64,000 nucleotides of DNA. It comes from Pseudomonas entomophila (lineage in GTDB: Bacteria; Pseudomonadota; Gammaproteobacteria; Pseudomonadales; Pseudomonadaceae). Position numbers and translations under genes: made by a program. The DNA is taken from assembly GCF_013523165.1 (NCBI RefSeq), contig NZ_JAAMQI010000015.1, forward strand, positions 38,089-102,088, written 5' to 3'. Positions 19,523 to 29,947 of the stretch are shown here, piece after piece; within the stretch, counting starts at the first letter, position 1; each line of letters opens with the position of its first letter. The notes below the pieces were generated by a model. The model saw only the letters and a list, made by a program, of their open reading frames with translations, ran no database searches and was not told where the DNA came from.

Positions 19523-20701
19523 ATGGCTTGGAACGAGCCGGGTGGCAACTCGAACAATCAGGATCCCTGGGGCGGTCGCCGTGGTGGCGGCGGTGGCGAC
19601 AAGAAGGGGCCACCGGATCTCGACGAGGCCTTCCGCAAGCTGCAGGACAGCCTGAACGGCATGTTCGGCGGTAACAAGAAACGCGGTGGTGGGGACAGGC
19701 GCGTCGGCAAGGGTGGCGGCTTCGGCCTGCTGGGCATCGGCCTGGCGGTGCTCGCAGCCATCTGGCTGTACAGCGCCGTGTACGTCGTGGACGAACAGGA
19801 GCAGGCCGTCGTGCTGCGCCTGGGCAAGTACCATGAAACCGTCGGTCCAGGCCTGAACATCTACTTCCCGCCGATCGATCGCAAATACATGGAAAACGTG
19901 ACGCGCGAACGGGCCTACACCAAGCAGGGGCAGATGCTCACCGAAGACGAGAACATCGTCGAGGTGCCACTGACCGTGCAGTACAAGATCAGCAGCCTCA
20001 AGGACTTCGTGCTCAACGTCGACCAGCCGGAAATCAGCCTCCAGCATGCGACCGACAGCGCCCTGCGCCACGTGGTGGGTTCCACCGCGATGGACCAGGT
20101 GCTGACCGAAGGCCGTGAGCAGATGGCCGTGGACATCCGCGAGCGCCTGCAGCGTTTTCTCGACACCTACCGTACCGGTATCACAGTCACCCAGGTGAAC
20201 GTGCAGAGCGCGGCAGCCCCGCGTGAAGTGCAGGAGGCCTTCGACGACGTGATCCGTGCCCGTGAAGACGAGCAGCGTGCACGCAACCAGGCCGAATCCT
20301 ATGCCAATGGCGTGATCCCCGAGGCGCGCGGTCAGGCGCAGCGGATTCTCGAAGACGCCAACGGTTACCGGGACGAGGTGGTCGCCCGCGCCAAGGGTGA
20401 GGCCGACCGCTTCACCAAGCTGGTCACCGAGTACCGCAAGGCCCCTGACGTGACCCGTCAGCGCCTGTACCTGGAGACCATGCAAGAGGTGTACAGCAAC
20501 TCGAGCAAGGTCCTGGTCACGACCAAGGAAGGGCAGAACAACCTGCTCTACCTGCCGCTGGACAAGATGGTCGAAGGGAGCCGCAATGCGCCTGCGCAGA
20601 GCGCCTCGACCTCGCTGTCGAACAGTGAGGCGGCCAATCGGGCGAACACCGACGCCCAGCAGCAGCAACAGCAGTCGGTACGTACCAGGGAGAGTCGCTG
20701 A
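19523..20701 (+). CDS. hflK: FtsH protease modulator HflK
   Basis: An SPFH/prohibitin-family membrane protein that forms with HflC a large periplasmic cage around the FtsH protease. The 392 residues start MAWNEPGGNSNNQDPWGG, followed by a Gly/Lys-rich cytoplasmic stretch, one membrane helix (about 75-97) and a band-7 domain. A long helical region and a Gln-rich tail complete the protein. The start at 19523 has GGAGAG at good spacing. The stop overlaps the hflC start. Confidence 0.97.
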   Translation: MAWNEPGGNSNNQDPWGGRRGGGGGDKKGPPDLDEAFRKLQDSLNGMFGGNKKRGGGDRRVGKGGGFGLLGIGLAVLAAIWLYSAVYVVDEQEQAVVLRLGKYHETVGPGLNIYFPPIDRKYMENVTRERAYTKQGQMLTEDENIVEVPLTVQYKISSLKDFVLNVDQPEISLQHATDSALRHVVGSTAMDQVLTEGREQMAVDIRERLQRFLDTYRTGITVTQVNVQSAAAPREVQEAFDDVIRAREDEQRARNQAESYANGVIPEARGQAQRILEDANGYRDEVVARAKGEADRFTKLVTEYRKAPDVTRQRLYLETMQEVYSNSSKVLVTTKEGQNNLLYLPLDKMVEGSRNAPAQSASTSLSNSEAANRANTDAQQQQQQSVRTRESR

Positions 20702-21570
20702 TGAGCAACAAATCGCTGATCGCCCTGATTGCCGCCGTGGTGCTGGCCATCGTGGCGTGGAACAGTTTCTACATCGTGGCGCAGACCGAACGCGCGGTCC
20801 TGCTGCAGTTCGGCCGCGTGGTGCAGCCTGACGTGCAGCCTGGCCTGCACGTGAAGGTGCCGTACGTGAACCAGGTGCGCAAGTTCGACGCGCGGCTGAT
20901 GACCCTCGACGCCCCGACCCAGCGGTTCCTGACGCTGGAGAAGAAGGCCGTGATGGTCGATGCCTACGCCAAGTGGAAGGTCAAGGACGCCGAGCGTTTC
21001 TACACCGCCACCTCCGGTCTCAAGCAGATCGCCGACGAGCGTCTGTCGCGTCGTCTGGAGAGCGGCCTGCGTGACCAGTTCGGCAAGCGCACCCTGCACG
21101 AAGTGGTCTCCGGTGAACGGGATGCGCTGATGGCGGACATCACCGCGTCGCTCAACCGCATGGCCAGCAAGGAGCTGGGCATCGAGGTGGTCGACGTGCG
21201 GGTCAAGGCCATCGACCTGCCGAAGGAAGTCAACCGCAGCGTGTTCGACCGCATGAGCACCGAGCGTGAGCGCGAGGCACGTGAACACCGCGCCAAGGGT
21301 AACGAGCTGGCCGAAGGCATCCGTGCCGACGCCGATCGTCAGCGCCGCGTGCTGCTGGCCGAGGCCTATCGCGAAGCCGAGGAAACCCGCGGTGACGGCG
21401 ATGCGCAGGCCGCGTCGATCTACGCAGGTGCCTTCACCCAGGACGCCGAGTTCTATGCGTTCTACCGCAGCCTGCAGGCGTACCGCGAAAGCTTCTCCAG
21501 CAAGAGCGACGTGCTGGTCCTGGATCCGAAGAACGAGTTCTTCCGCTTCCTGGAAAAAAGCAAACCCTGA
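20701..21570 (+). CDS. hflC: FtsH protease modulator HflC
   Basis: Partner of HflK, 289 residues. An N-terminal membrane anchor (about 4-24) precedes an SPFH domain containing QTERAVLLQFGRV and a C-terminal helical arm rich in Arg, Glu and Ala. The ATGA overlap with hflK implies translational coupling and balanced stoichiometry. A strong intrinsic terminator (21654-21677) follows, so it ends the superoperon. Confidence 0.97.
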   Translation: MSNKSLIALIAAVVLAIVAWNSFYIVAQTERAVLLQFGRVVQPDVQPGLHVKVPYVNQVRKFDARLMTLDAPTQRFLTLEKKAVMVDAYAKWKVKDAERFYTATSGLKQIADERLSRRLESGLRDQFGKRTLHEVVSGERDALMADITASLNRMASKELGIEVVDVRVKAIDLPKEVNRSVFDRMSTEREREAREHRAKGNELAEGIRADADRQRRVLLAEAYREAEETRGDGDAQAASIYAGAFTQDAEFYAFYRSLQAYRESFSSKSDVLVLDPKNEFFRFLEKSKP

Positions 21571-21653
21571 CCCAGGGTGGTCGATGAACCCCGCCGGGCA
21601 GCTAAAATGCCAGGCGGGGTGCATACCGACGGAAAACGGGTGTATGATCAGTC

Positions 21654-21677
21654 AGCCGGGAAATTCCCGGCTTTTTT
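21654..21677 (+). terminator. Intrinsic terminator after hflC
   Basis: Perfect hairpin AGCCGGGAA-a-TTCCCGGCT followed at once by six T residues. It separates the hfq-hflXKC operon from hisZ-purA. Confidence 0.93.
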
Positions 21678-21846
21678 GCGTCTGCAAGGTTCGTTGGCCT
21701 GAGGATCGGCCCGGATGCAACGTATTCAAGGATGTCCGCACGGCGGTTACGCTGGGATGGGTGCTGCCCGCCGTTGGGCGCGGACCTTCGTTTCACTCAT
21801 GGCTCGCCGGCAGGCAGGCCGCCCGAACCAAAGGGGAAATGGCGTA

Positions 21847-23034
21847 ATGGCAACGGTAGACCGCTGGCTGCTGCCAGATGGCATCGAGGAAGTACTGCCG
21901 CCTGAGGCCGCGCGTATCGAGATCGCGCGTCGGCAGGTGTTGGACCTGTTCCAGAGTTGGGGTTACGAGCTGGTCGTCACGCCGCACATCGAGTACCTCG
22001 AGTCGCTGCTGACCGGCGCCGGCCAGGACCTGGACCTGCGTACCTTCAAGGTCGTCGATCCGCAGTCCGGCCGCCTGATGGGCTTCCGGGCCGACTTCAC
22101 GCCGCAGGTCGCGCGTATCGATGCCCACACCCTGCGCCGCGAAGGCCCGAGCCGCCTGTGCTACGCCGGCAGTGTGCTGCATGCTCAGCCACGTGCGCTG
22201 TCCAATTCGCGCAGCCCGATCCAGCTCGGCGCCGAGCTGTACGGCGATGCCAGCCCGACCAGCGATGTCGAAGTCATCAGCCTGATGCTGGCCATGTTGC
22301 AGTTGGCCGACGTGCCGGACGTGCACATGGACCTCGGGCATGTCGGCATCTACCGCGGCCTGGCGCGCGCCGCTGGCCTGTCGGGCGCAGCCGAACAGCA
22401 GTTGTTCGATGCCCTGCAGCGCAAGGCCAGCGACGAGGTGCACGCCTTGACCGCCGACCTGCCGCAGGACCTGGCGAACATGCTGCGCGCCCTGACCGAG
22501 CTGTGCGGGGGCCGTGAGGTGCTGACCGAGGCGCGGACCCGCCTGGGCCGCGCGCCGGCCACCGTGCTGGCGGCCCTCGACGACCTGCTGTCGATCGCCG
22601 ATCGCCTGGCGGCGCGGTTCCCGGAGCTGCCGCTGTATTTCGACCTGGGCGAATTGCGCGGTTACCACTACCACACCGGTGTGGTCTTCGCGGTCTTCGT
22701 CCCTGGGGTCGGGCAGTCCATCGCCCAGGGCGGTCGTTACGACGACATCGGTGCCGACTTCGGGCGGGCACGGCCTGCCACCGGCTTCTCCACCGACCTG
22801 AAGACCCTGGTCACCCTAGGGCGTGCCGAGATCGTGCTGCCCACGGGCGGCATCTGGACACCCGATCATGGCGACGCCGCATTGTGGCAGGCGGTCTGCC
22901 AGTTGCGTCAGGACGGCCAGCGCGTGGTGCAGGCCCTGCCAGGGCAGCCGCTGAGCGCGGCGTTCGAGGCGGACTGCGACCGCCAGTTGATCCTGCAAGA
23001 CGGGCGCTGGCAGGTTCTGCCGCTGACCCGCTGA
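21847..23034 (+). CDS. hisZ: ATP phosphoribosyltransferase regulatory subunit HisZ
   Basis: A HisRS-like subunit required with the short HisG for the first step of histidine synthesis. It does not aminoacylate. The 395-residue protein starts [18 protein letters not shown]. It shares the class II synthetase fold with HisRS (for example [15 protein letters not shown] and the GGRYDDIG region) but lacks the anticodon-binding extension. The ATG at 21847 has GGGG upstream, and the longer in-frame extension shows no similarity. It is next to purA, as in other pseudomonads. Confidence 0.95.
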   Translation: MATVDRWLLPDGIEEVLPPEAARIEIARRQVLDLFQSWGYELVVTPHIEYLESLLTGAGQDLDLRTFKVVDPQSGRLMGFRADFTPQVARIDAHTLRREGPSRLCYAGSVLHAQPRALSNSRSPIQLGAELYGDASPTSDVEVISLMLAMLQLADVPDVHMDLGHVGIYRGLARAAGLSGAAEQQLFDALQRKASDEVHALTADLPQDLANMLRALTELCGGREVLTEARTRLGRAPATVLAALDDLLSIADRLAARFPELPLYFDLGELRGYHYHTGVVFAVFVPGVGQSIAQGGRYDDIGADFGRARPATGFSTDLKTLVTLGRAEIVLPTGGIWTPDHGDAALWQAVCQLRQDGQRVVQALPGQPLSAAFEADCDRQLILQDGRWQVLPLTR

Positions 23035-23078
23035 ATTTCTTCGCCGGCCGTCGGCCGGCAACCAAGTTGCGTGAATGA

Positions 23079-24383
<1,305 letters not shown>

Positions 24384-24405
24384 TTCGCCTCGGCTGATCG
24401 ACCCG

Positions 24406-24442
24406 ACGCCGCGCTCCCGAAAGGGGCGCGGCGTTTTCGTTT
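24406..24442 (+). terminator. Intrinsic terminator after purA
   Basis: GC-rich hairpin ACGCCGCGC with partner GCGCGGCGT around a short loop, then TTTTCGTTT. It lies about 25 bp after the purA stop. Confidence 0.85.
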
Positions 24443-24611
24443 GGACAAGGTGCTTTCGGCAGGTCGCTTCTCGAGCCGTACGCAGGTCGAGGGCTTTTCA
24501 GACAAGCTTCAGACCGTGAGGCCCACCGGCCATTATCGGCATAACCCTTGCTGCAAAGCGTTTCTGTCAGTGCCATCAAAATAGTGGCTCCAGAAACACG
24601 AGGGTTACGCC

Positions 24612-26545
24612 GTGTCCGCCATCCTTTCATTGTTACGAAGCCGACTCCTGCGGCCGGTGTTCGTGGCCTTGGGTATCGCTTTGCTGGTCCAGGTGCTGGT
24701 CGCGGTGATGCTGACCCGGGGCACCGTCACCCGCTTGCAGTCGGACCTGGAACAGCGTTTCGGTGACGACAGCCGCGAGCTGGCCCATGAACTGCAACAG
24801 GCGGGTCAGGAGGTGCGTTCGGGCCTGGACAGCCTGTCCGACAGCACCCGACAGCGGTTGAGCGCAGGCTTGTCCGCCCGTTTGCAGGGCGAGCAGCAGC
24901 AGTTGCGCACCACCTTGGAGAACAACCTCAAGGAGTCGGCCAATGACATGGCGCAGTTGCTGGCCTCGGTGGCCCCGCGCGCCATCTGGGACAACGACGT
25001 GCCGGTGCTGTCGGATTTCGCCCGGCGTGCCCAGCGCAATCCCAATGTCCTGTTCGTGGTCTACGACGACGCCCAGGGTCAGCACCTGACCCGCTACCTC
25101 AACCGCCAGAACCCGATTAACCAGACCTTGTTGGCCAAGGGCCAGGGCGAGCGGGCATTGGACAAGGTGATCGATGCCGCTCGCCACGATGCGGCGGTGT
25201 ACTTCGTCGAAGCGTCCATCAGCCCCAACGGCGCCGAGATCGGCAAGGTGCTGATGGGGGTGTCCACCGCTGACATCGAGCAACAGCTCTCGGCCCTCGA
25301 CCAGCGTTTCACCGCCCTGATCGGCAGTGGCGGGCAGTTGGTCCAGGAGAGCCTGGTGGGGGCGGCCGCCGACAGCGGCAATGTGCTGCGCCAGCGCCTG
25401 GAAAAGGCCCAGGCCAGCGCTACGGCCATGCAGGCCAACACCGCACAGGCCGTGCGCGAGGCGGCCAGCGAACTGCGCTGGCGCATCGGCCTGATGTTGG
25501 CGGTGGTCGGGCTGGCCGTCCTGCTCCTGGTGGCCGTGGTGCTGGGCCGTCGAGTGCTGAGCAAAGTAAGGCTGCTGATCGGAGCGCTCGATGACCTGGC
25601 CGCTGGCGAAGGCGATCTGACCCGACGTGTGCCCCTCGACAGTCGCGACGAACTCGGCGACATGGCCTCGGCGGTCAACCGCTTCATCGACAAGCTGCAA
25701 CCGATCGTGCGCGAAGCCGGCGCGGTGGCGCAGCGCACCGGCGTCGAGATCGATGCCATGGCCCAACGCAATGCCGGTGCCGATACCGCGGCCGCGTTGC
25801 AGCGCGACGAAGTGGCCGCCAGCCTGCGCGACCTGTCGAGCATGGCCGACGAAGCCCAGGCCGAAAGCCACGCCATGCAAGCGGCCTTGCAGCAGGTGGT
25901 GGACATCCGCCAGGCCACCGACGAGAACAGCCGCAGCTCCACCCAGCTGGCCGGTCTGATCGAGAACCTGGCCGGTCAGGTGGATGCCGGCGCGCAGGTG
26001 ATCGAACGGCTCGCCCGGCAGAGCCAGCAGATCGAGGTGGTGCTGACGGTCATCCATGGCATTGCCGAGCAGACCAACCTGCTGGCCCTGAACGCCGCCA
26101 TCGAGGCAGCCCGCGCGGGGAAACCGGGCGCGGCTTCGCCGTGGTGGCCGACGAAGTGCGTGCACTGGCCAGCAAGACGCAACGTTCGACGGGGGACATC
26201 CAGGCGCACATCGCCGCGCTGCAGAAAGGCGCGAAGGAAGCGGTGGCCAGCATCGGTCAGGCCGGCCTCAAGGCCAATGAAGGCTTGTTGGTGCTGCGCG
26301 ACAACGAACGGCGTCAGCAGTCGGTGCAGGTGGCCGTGGAGCAGGTCCATGCCGCCATCGGCCTGGCCACCCGCGCCGCCGAGCAACAGGCCAACGGCGC
26401 CCAGGCCGTGCGTGGACGGGTGGAAACCATCCATGCCCAGGCCGAGCGCTCCGCTGCGGTGGTGATGCAGACCACGGCCAGCAGCAAGGTGCTGGATGAT
26501 CTGGCAGGGCAGCTGCGGGCGAGCCTGGGGCAGTTCAAGGCATGA
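24612..26545 (+). pseudogene. Methyl-accepting chemotaxis protein, frameshifted at the signalling tip
   Basis: The 5' frame (from GTG 24612) gives a membrane helix (about residues 12-34), a periplasmic sensor of roughly 250 residues, a second membrane helix (about 295-315), a HAMP domain and most of a cytoplasmic signalling domain up to LNAAIEAARAG. There the frame shifts: the string after GCGCGGGG should encode ETGRGFAVVADEV but reads KPGAASPWWP. The correct continuation lies in the -1 frame and runs to the stop at 26545 (ASKTQRSTGDIQ and onward). One G appears lost from the tract at 26117-26120. As read, the 617-residue product lacks the CheA/CheW-contacting tip and the distal methylation helices. 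A sequencing error remains possible. Confidence 0.85.
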
Positions 26546-26640
26546 GCCAGGTCCTGTAGCCAGCGAGGGCTGGCTTCAGGGCCTGGCTTATCAGCGTCTG
26601 CAAGGGTACGGGACCAGGCCGGCTCGGCCCGGACCCCGCT

Positions 26641-28206
26641 TCACGCCTTGTTCAGATACATCCGCGTCGTCAACAGGTACACCGGCAACCCCGACACCAC
26701 GATCAACAACGCCGCATACGGTGCTGCTGCGGCAAATTCCACGTTGGCGGTGTGGGCCCACACTTCGGTCGCCAGGGTGGTCATGCCGGTCGGGCTGAGC
26801 AGCAGGGTCGCGGTCAGCTCTTTCATCGCGTCCAGGAACACCAGCGCGAACGCCGCCGCCAGGGCCGGGAAGATGATCGGCAGGGTGACCCGGCAGAACG
26901 CCGCGAAGCTGCTGGCCCCCAGGGTACGGGCGGCTTCCTCGAGGGTAGGCGAGGCCTTGTTCAGGGCCGTGCGCACCGGTGCCTGCGCCAGGGGCAGAAA
27001 GAGCATGGCGTAGGCCAGGATCAGCAGGGCGGTGGTCTGGTAGAGCGCCGGCACATGGTGCAGTGCGAAGAACACCAGGGTCAGGGCGATGACCAGGCCA
27101 GGCAGGGCATGCAGCAAATAAGGCAGCCGCTCGGCCCAGATCGCCAGGCGACCCTTGTACCGCACCACCAGGAAGCTGATCGGCAGCGCCAGCAGCACGC
27201 AGAAGCCTGCGCCGCCCAGGGAGACCGACAGGGACGTCAGCAGGGCCTTGCCGATGGCCGCGACCGGGAAGGCTGCCGACGAGCCGACGCTCAGCCAGTA
27301 GCCAAGCATCGCCAGCGGGATGCCGCTCCCCAGGATGGCCAGGCCCAGGCAGAACAACTGCCCGAGCACGGCCCACCCGCGCAGCTTGACCGGCGCAGCG
27401 CGGCGCGCCACGCCTTGGCCGATACGCACGTGACGGGCCTTGCCCCGTACGCGCAGTTCGAGCCAGAGCATGACCAGGCACAGCGCCAGCAGGACGGCCG
27501 ACAGCATGGCGGCGTTGGCATTGCTGAACTCCAGCTCGAACTGCTGGTAGATCGCCGTGGTGAAGGTCTGCAGGCCGAGGATCGACAGCGCACCGAACTC
27601 CACCAGCATGTGCAGGGCGATCAGCAGAGCGCCGCCGATCATGGCCGGCCACAGCAAGGGCAGGGTGACCTTGAAGAACACCGACCAGCGACTGCACCCC
27701 AGCGTGCGCGCCGACTCCTCCAGGGAGGTGTCGACGTTGCGCAGGGTGGCGGCCACCGGCAGGAAGATCAGCGGGTACTTGGACAGCGCCATGATCAGGA
27801 TCGCCCCACCCAGCCCTTCAAAGCTCGAACTCAGCGACACCCAGGTGAAGCTGGAGACGAACGATGGCACCGCGAACGGCAGGCACAGCACCACGCCCCA
27901 CAGGCGTCGACCGCGCAGGTCACTGCGCTCCAGCAGCCAGGCCAGCGCCAGGCCGACCACCAGGCAGGTGGCGGTGACGCCGAGCATGAGCAGCAGGGTG
28001 TTGCGCAGCAGGCCCCAGACGAAGGGACGCCAGAGCAGGTGCAGCGCTTCCTGCCAGCCGGCTTCCCACGCCTTGATGGCGACGTACAGCAGTGGCAGCA
28101 GGCTCATCGCTACCAGGAACAGCACCGGCAGCACCACCCAGATCGAGGGGCGCTTGCGGCGGGGTACGTAACGAACCAGGGCCGGCTCGGGCAGGGCGGC
28201 AGTCAT
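26641..28206 (-). CDS. Iron(III)-type ABC transporter permease, two fused permease domains
   Basis: A 521-residue inner-membrane protein with about twelve membrane segments and two copies of the binding-protein-dependent permease module. EAA loops sit near EESARTLGCSRWSVFFKVTLPLLWP and EEAARTLGASSFAAFCRVTLPIIFP. This duplicated arrangement is typical of FbpB/SfuB/AfuB-type ferric transporters. Its ATG overlaps the stop of the substrate-binding protein gene. No ATPase gene adjoins it; the next gene downstream is the broken chemoreceptor on the opposite strand. Confidence 0.9.
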   Translation of the reverse strand: MTAALPEPALVRYVPRRKRPSIWVVLPVLFLVAMSLLPLLYVAIKAWEAGWQEALHLLWRPFVWGLLRNTLLLMLGVTATCLVVGLALAWLLERSDLRGRRLWGVVLCLPFAVPSFVSSFTWVSLSSSFEGLGGAILIMALSKYPLIFLPVAATLRNVDTSLEESARTLGCSRWSVFFKVTLPLLWPAMIGGALLIALHMLVEFGALSILGLQTFTTAIYQQFELEFSNANAAMLSAVLLALCLVMLWLELRVRGKARHVRIGQGVARRAAPVKLRGWAVLGQLFCLGLAILGSGIPLAMLGYWLSVGSSAAFPVAAIGKALLTSLSVSLGGAGFCVLLALPISFLVVRYKGRLAIWAERLPYLLHALPGLVIALTLVFFALHHVPALYQTTALLILAYAMLFLPLAQAPVRTALNKASPTLEEAARTLGASSFAAFCRVTLPIIFPALAAAFALVFLDAMKELTATLLLSPTGMTTLATEVWAHTANVEFAAAAPYAALLIVVSGLPVYLLTTRMYLNKA

Positions 28207-29219
28207 CAGAGCAGACCGACCTCACGCTCGAGTTCCAGGGCTTCTTCGGCGTTGCCGAGGTCGGCCGGGGTGATCTTCGGCGGACGCAGCTCTTCGAACG
28301 GTTTCAGGCCACGGTCGGACACCATGCCTTTGTGCAGGGGGTATTCGGCGGTGGTCTGGGTGATCACGCGCTGGCCTTCTTCGCTGGCCATCCAGTTCAG
28401 CAGTGCCTGGGCTTCCTTGGGGTGCTTGCTGGCCTTGACGGCCGCCGCGCCGGAAATGGTCACCAGGCCACCGGCATCGCCATCGGCCAGGTAGTAGAGC
28501 TTGGAGTCGAGCTTGCCGCGCTCGCGTTCCAGGGCGTACCAGTAGTAGTTGTTGACCAGCACCGCGGCAACTTCGCCTTTCTCGACCGCCTTGAGCGCCA
28601 CCATGTTGTTGGTGTAGGTCTTGCCGAAGGCCTTGAGCCCGGTCAGCCATTCTTCGGCCGCTTCACGACCGTGCATCTTCAGGATGGCCACCGCCTGCTC
28701 CTGGAAGGCGCCGCTGGTCGGCACGAAACCGACACGGCCGTCCCATTCCGGGTTGGCGAAGTCCATCACCGACTTGGGCAGCTCGCTTTCGTCGATCTTC
28801 TTGGGGTTGAAGACCACCACCCGCGTGCGGGCCGTCACGCCCATCCAGGTGCCGTTGGCCGCGACGTATTCCTTGGGCAGCATGTTCAGCGTGGCGTCGT
28901 CGATCTTCGCCAGCAGCCCCAGCTCGCCCAGGTTGTTCAGCGGTGGCGACTCTTCGGTGTAGATGATGTCGGCCGGCGAGCGGTCGCCTTCCTCGATGAT
29001 CTGGCTGGCCAGCTGATTGCTGCTGCCCTTGCGGATGTCGATGTGGATGCCGGTCTTGGCCTCGTAGGCCTTGGCGATGGCCTCGCCGATCTCCTTGTGC
29101 TGACCGTTGTACATCGTCAGCGTGACAGGCGCATCGGCCAGGGCGGCGGGCGTGCCGATGACCAGGCTCAGCGCGGCGGCGGCCAAGGTGCGCATCAGCG
29201 TGTGCGGACGGATCGTCAT
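28206..29219 (-). CDS. Iron(III)-type ABC transporter substrate-binding protein
   Basis: A periplasmic binding protein of 337 residues with a signal peptide (about 1-29, ending TPAALADA). The mature start is VTLTMYNGQHKEIGEAIAKA, typical of the FbpA/FutA class of ferric-ion receptors. Two mid-sequence tyrosines (NNYYWYALER) fit the usual Tyr iron ligands. The start at 29219 has GAGGAA at good spacing, and the 29 codons upstream in frame lack family features. First gene of a two-gene operon. Substrate is inferred from family and a Fur-like dyad upstream. Confidence 0.88.
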   Translation of the reverse strand: MTIRPHTLMRTLAAAALSLVIGTPAALADAPVTLTMYNGQHKEIGEAIAKAYEAKTGIHIDIRKGSSNQLASQIIEEGDRSPADIIYTEESPPLNNLGELGLLAKIDDATLNMLPKEYVAANGTWMGVTARTRVVVFNPKKIDESELPKSVMDFANPEWDGRVGFVPTSGAFQEQAVAILKMHGREAAEEWLTGLKAFGKTYTNNMVALKAVEKGEVAAVLVNNYYWYALERERGKLDSKLYYLADGDAGGLVTISGAAAVKASKHPKEAQALLNWMASEEGQRVITQTTAEYPLHKGMVSDRGLKPFEELRPPKITPADLGNAEEALELEREVGLL

Positions 29220-29263
29220 GCGGGTGGTTCCTCGCTTACGGCTACATATTAGGAAACAATGGT

Positions 29264-29277
29264 AAACGAAATCGTTT
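29264..29277 (-). promoter_or_regulatory. AAACGA-n2-TCGTTT dyad in the iron-transporter promoter
   Basis: A perfect 6+6 inverted repeat lies 45 bp upstream of the binding-protein start. It overlaps a possible -35 element (TTTCGT), with a possible -10 TATGTA 17 bp downstream. The position fits a repressor operator. It matches the Fur consensus only loosely, so Fur control is an inference. Confidence 0.35.
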
Positions 29278-29373
29278 CTCAAGTGGCCGGATGGAGGAAA
29301 ATTCATCGAGTGCGGCGGGCGGGGGAGGCGAGGTCTGGCGGGCGCCGTGGCGGGCTCGCCAAACGACAGGCAA

Positions 29374-29405
29374 GAAAAAACCCACTAGCAAGCTAGTGGG
29401 TTTTT
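29374..29405 (-). terminator. Terminator of the tRNA-Leu operon
   Basis: Stem ACCCACTAGC with partner GCTAGTGGGT, flanked by A and T tracts on both sides, lies directly 3' of the tRNA genes. The flanks also allow termination from the other strand. Confidence 0.9.
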
Positions 29406-29408
29406 AGA

Positions 29409-29495
29409 TGGTGCCCAGGAGAAGACTCGAACTTCCACGACCGTTAAGTCACTGATACCTGAAACCAGCGCGTCTACCAATTCCGCCACCTGGGC
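29409..29495 (-). tRNA. tRNA-Leu(CAG), copy 2 of the transcript
   Basis: An 87-nt class II tRNA with encoded CCA. The acceptor stem pairs GCCCAGG with CCTGGGC. The anticodon arm CTGGT-TTCAGGT-ATCAG gives anticodon CAG, reading CTG codons. A long variable arm follows (TGACTTAACGGTCG). It is identical in sequence to the copy at 29583-29669. Confidence 0.97.
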
Positions 29496-29582
29496 AAAGC
29501 TTTACTTCTTCAGACTGAAGCGTTCGAGCGTTTCAGCTGATGCTGCGGTGACAGACCCGAAGTGTCTATCACTTGAAAATCT

Positions 29583-29669
29583 TGGTGCCCAGGAGAAGAC
29601 TCGAACTTCCACGACCGTTAAGTCACTGATACCTGAAACCAGCGCGTCTACCAATTCCGCCACCTGGGC
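29583..29669 (-). tRNA. tRNA-Leu(CAG), copy 1 of the transcript
   Basis: Identical 87-nt gene with CCA end and anticodon CAG, upstream of the other copy on the minus strand with an 87-bp spacer. CTG is the dominant leucine codon in this high-GC genome, so gene duplication to raise supply is plausible. Confidence 0.97.
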
Positions 29670-29947
29670 ACATCATCGAAATCACAGGATGCTTTACTGC
29701 TTTACATCGTTGCCATTCTCGACTACAACTTCGGGTGTCCGTCGTTGTGGTGCGCACTATACGGGCGGGTCCTGAGGCTGTAAAGCCCCCGATCGAAAAA
29801 AATAGCGAAATTTTTCAACGTCTTGATTTCATTCGCCGGTATCAGCGCTCGATGCCTGCCGACGGGGCTGTCCAACGCCGACATTTCCGGTTTCAATACG
29901 TCTATGCCAAACTCTCTCCCTATATACACCAAGGTGAACCCCTCCTG

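Noticed and set aside
17870..20668. Minus-strand open frame of 932 codons across hfq, hflX and hflK
   Set aside because: It spans three well-supported opposite-strand genes and their spacers; a GC artefact.
26117..26126. Classical tandem-slippage frameshift heptamer GGGAAAC in the chemoreceptor
   Set aside because: The heptamer is in the wrong phase for X-XXY-YYZ slippage; only a P-site GGG slip would work, so a missing base is the simpler reading.
26752..28494. Plus-strand open frame of 580 codons opposite the iron permease
   Set aside because: Extremely Gln/Arg/His-rich antisense shadow of a clear two-module permease.
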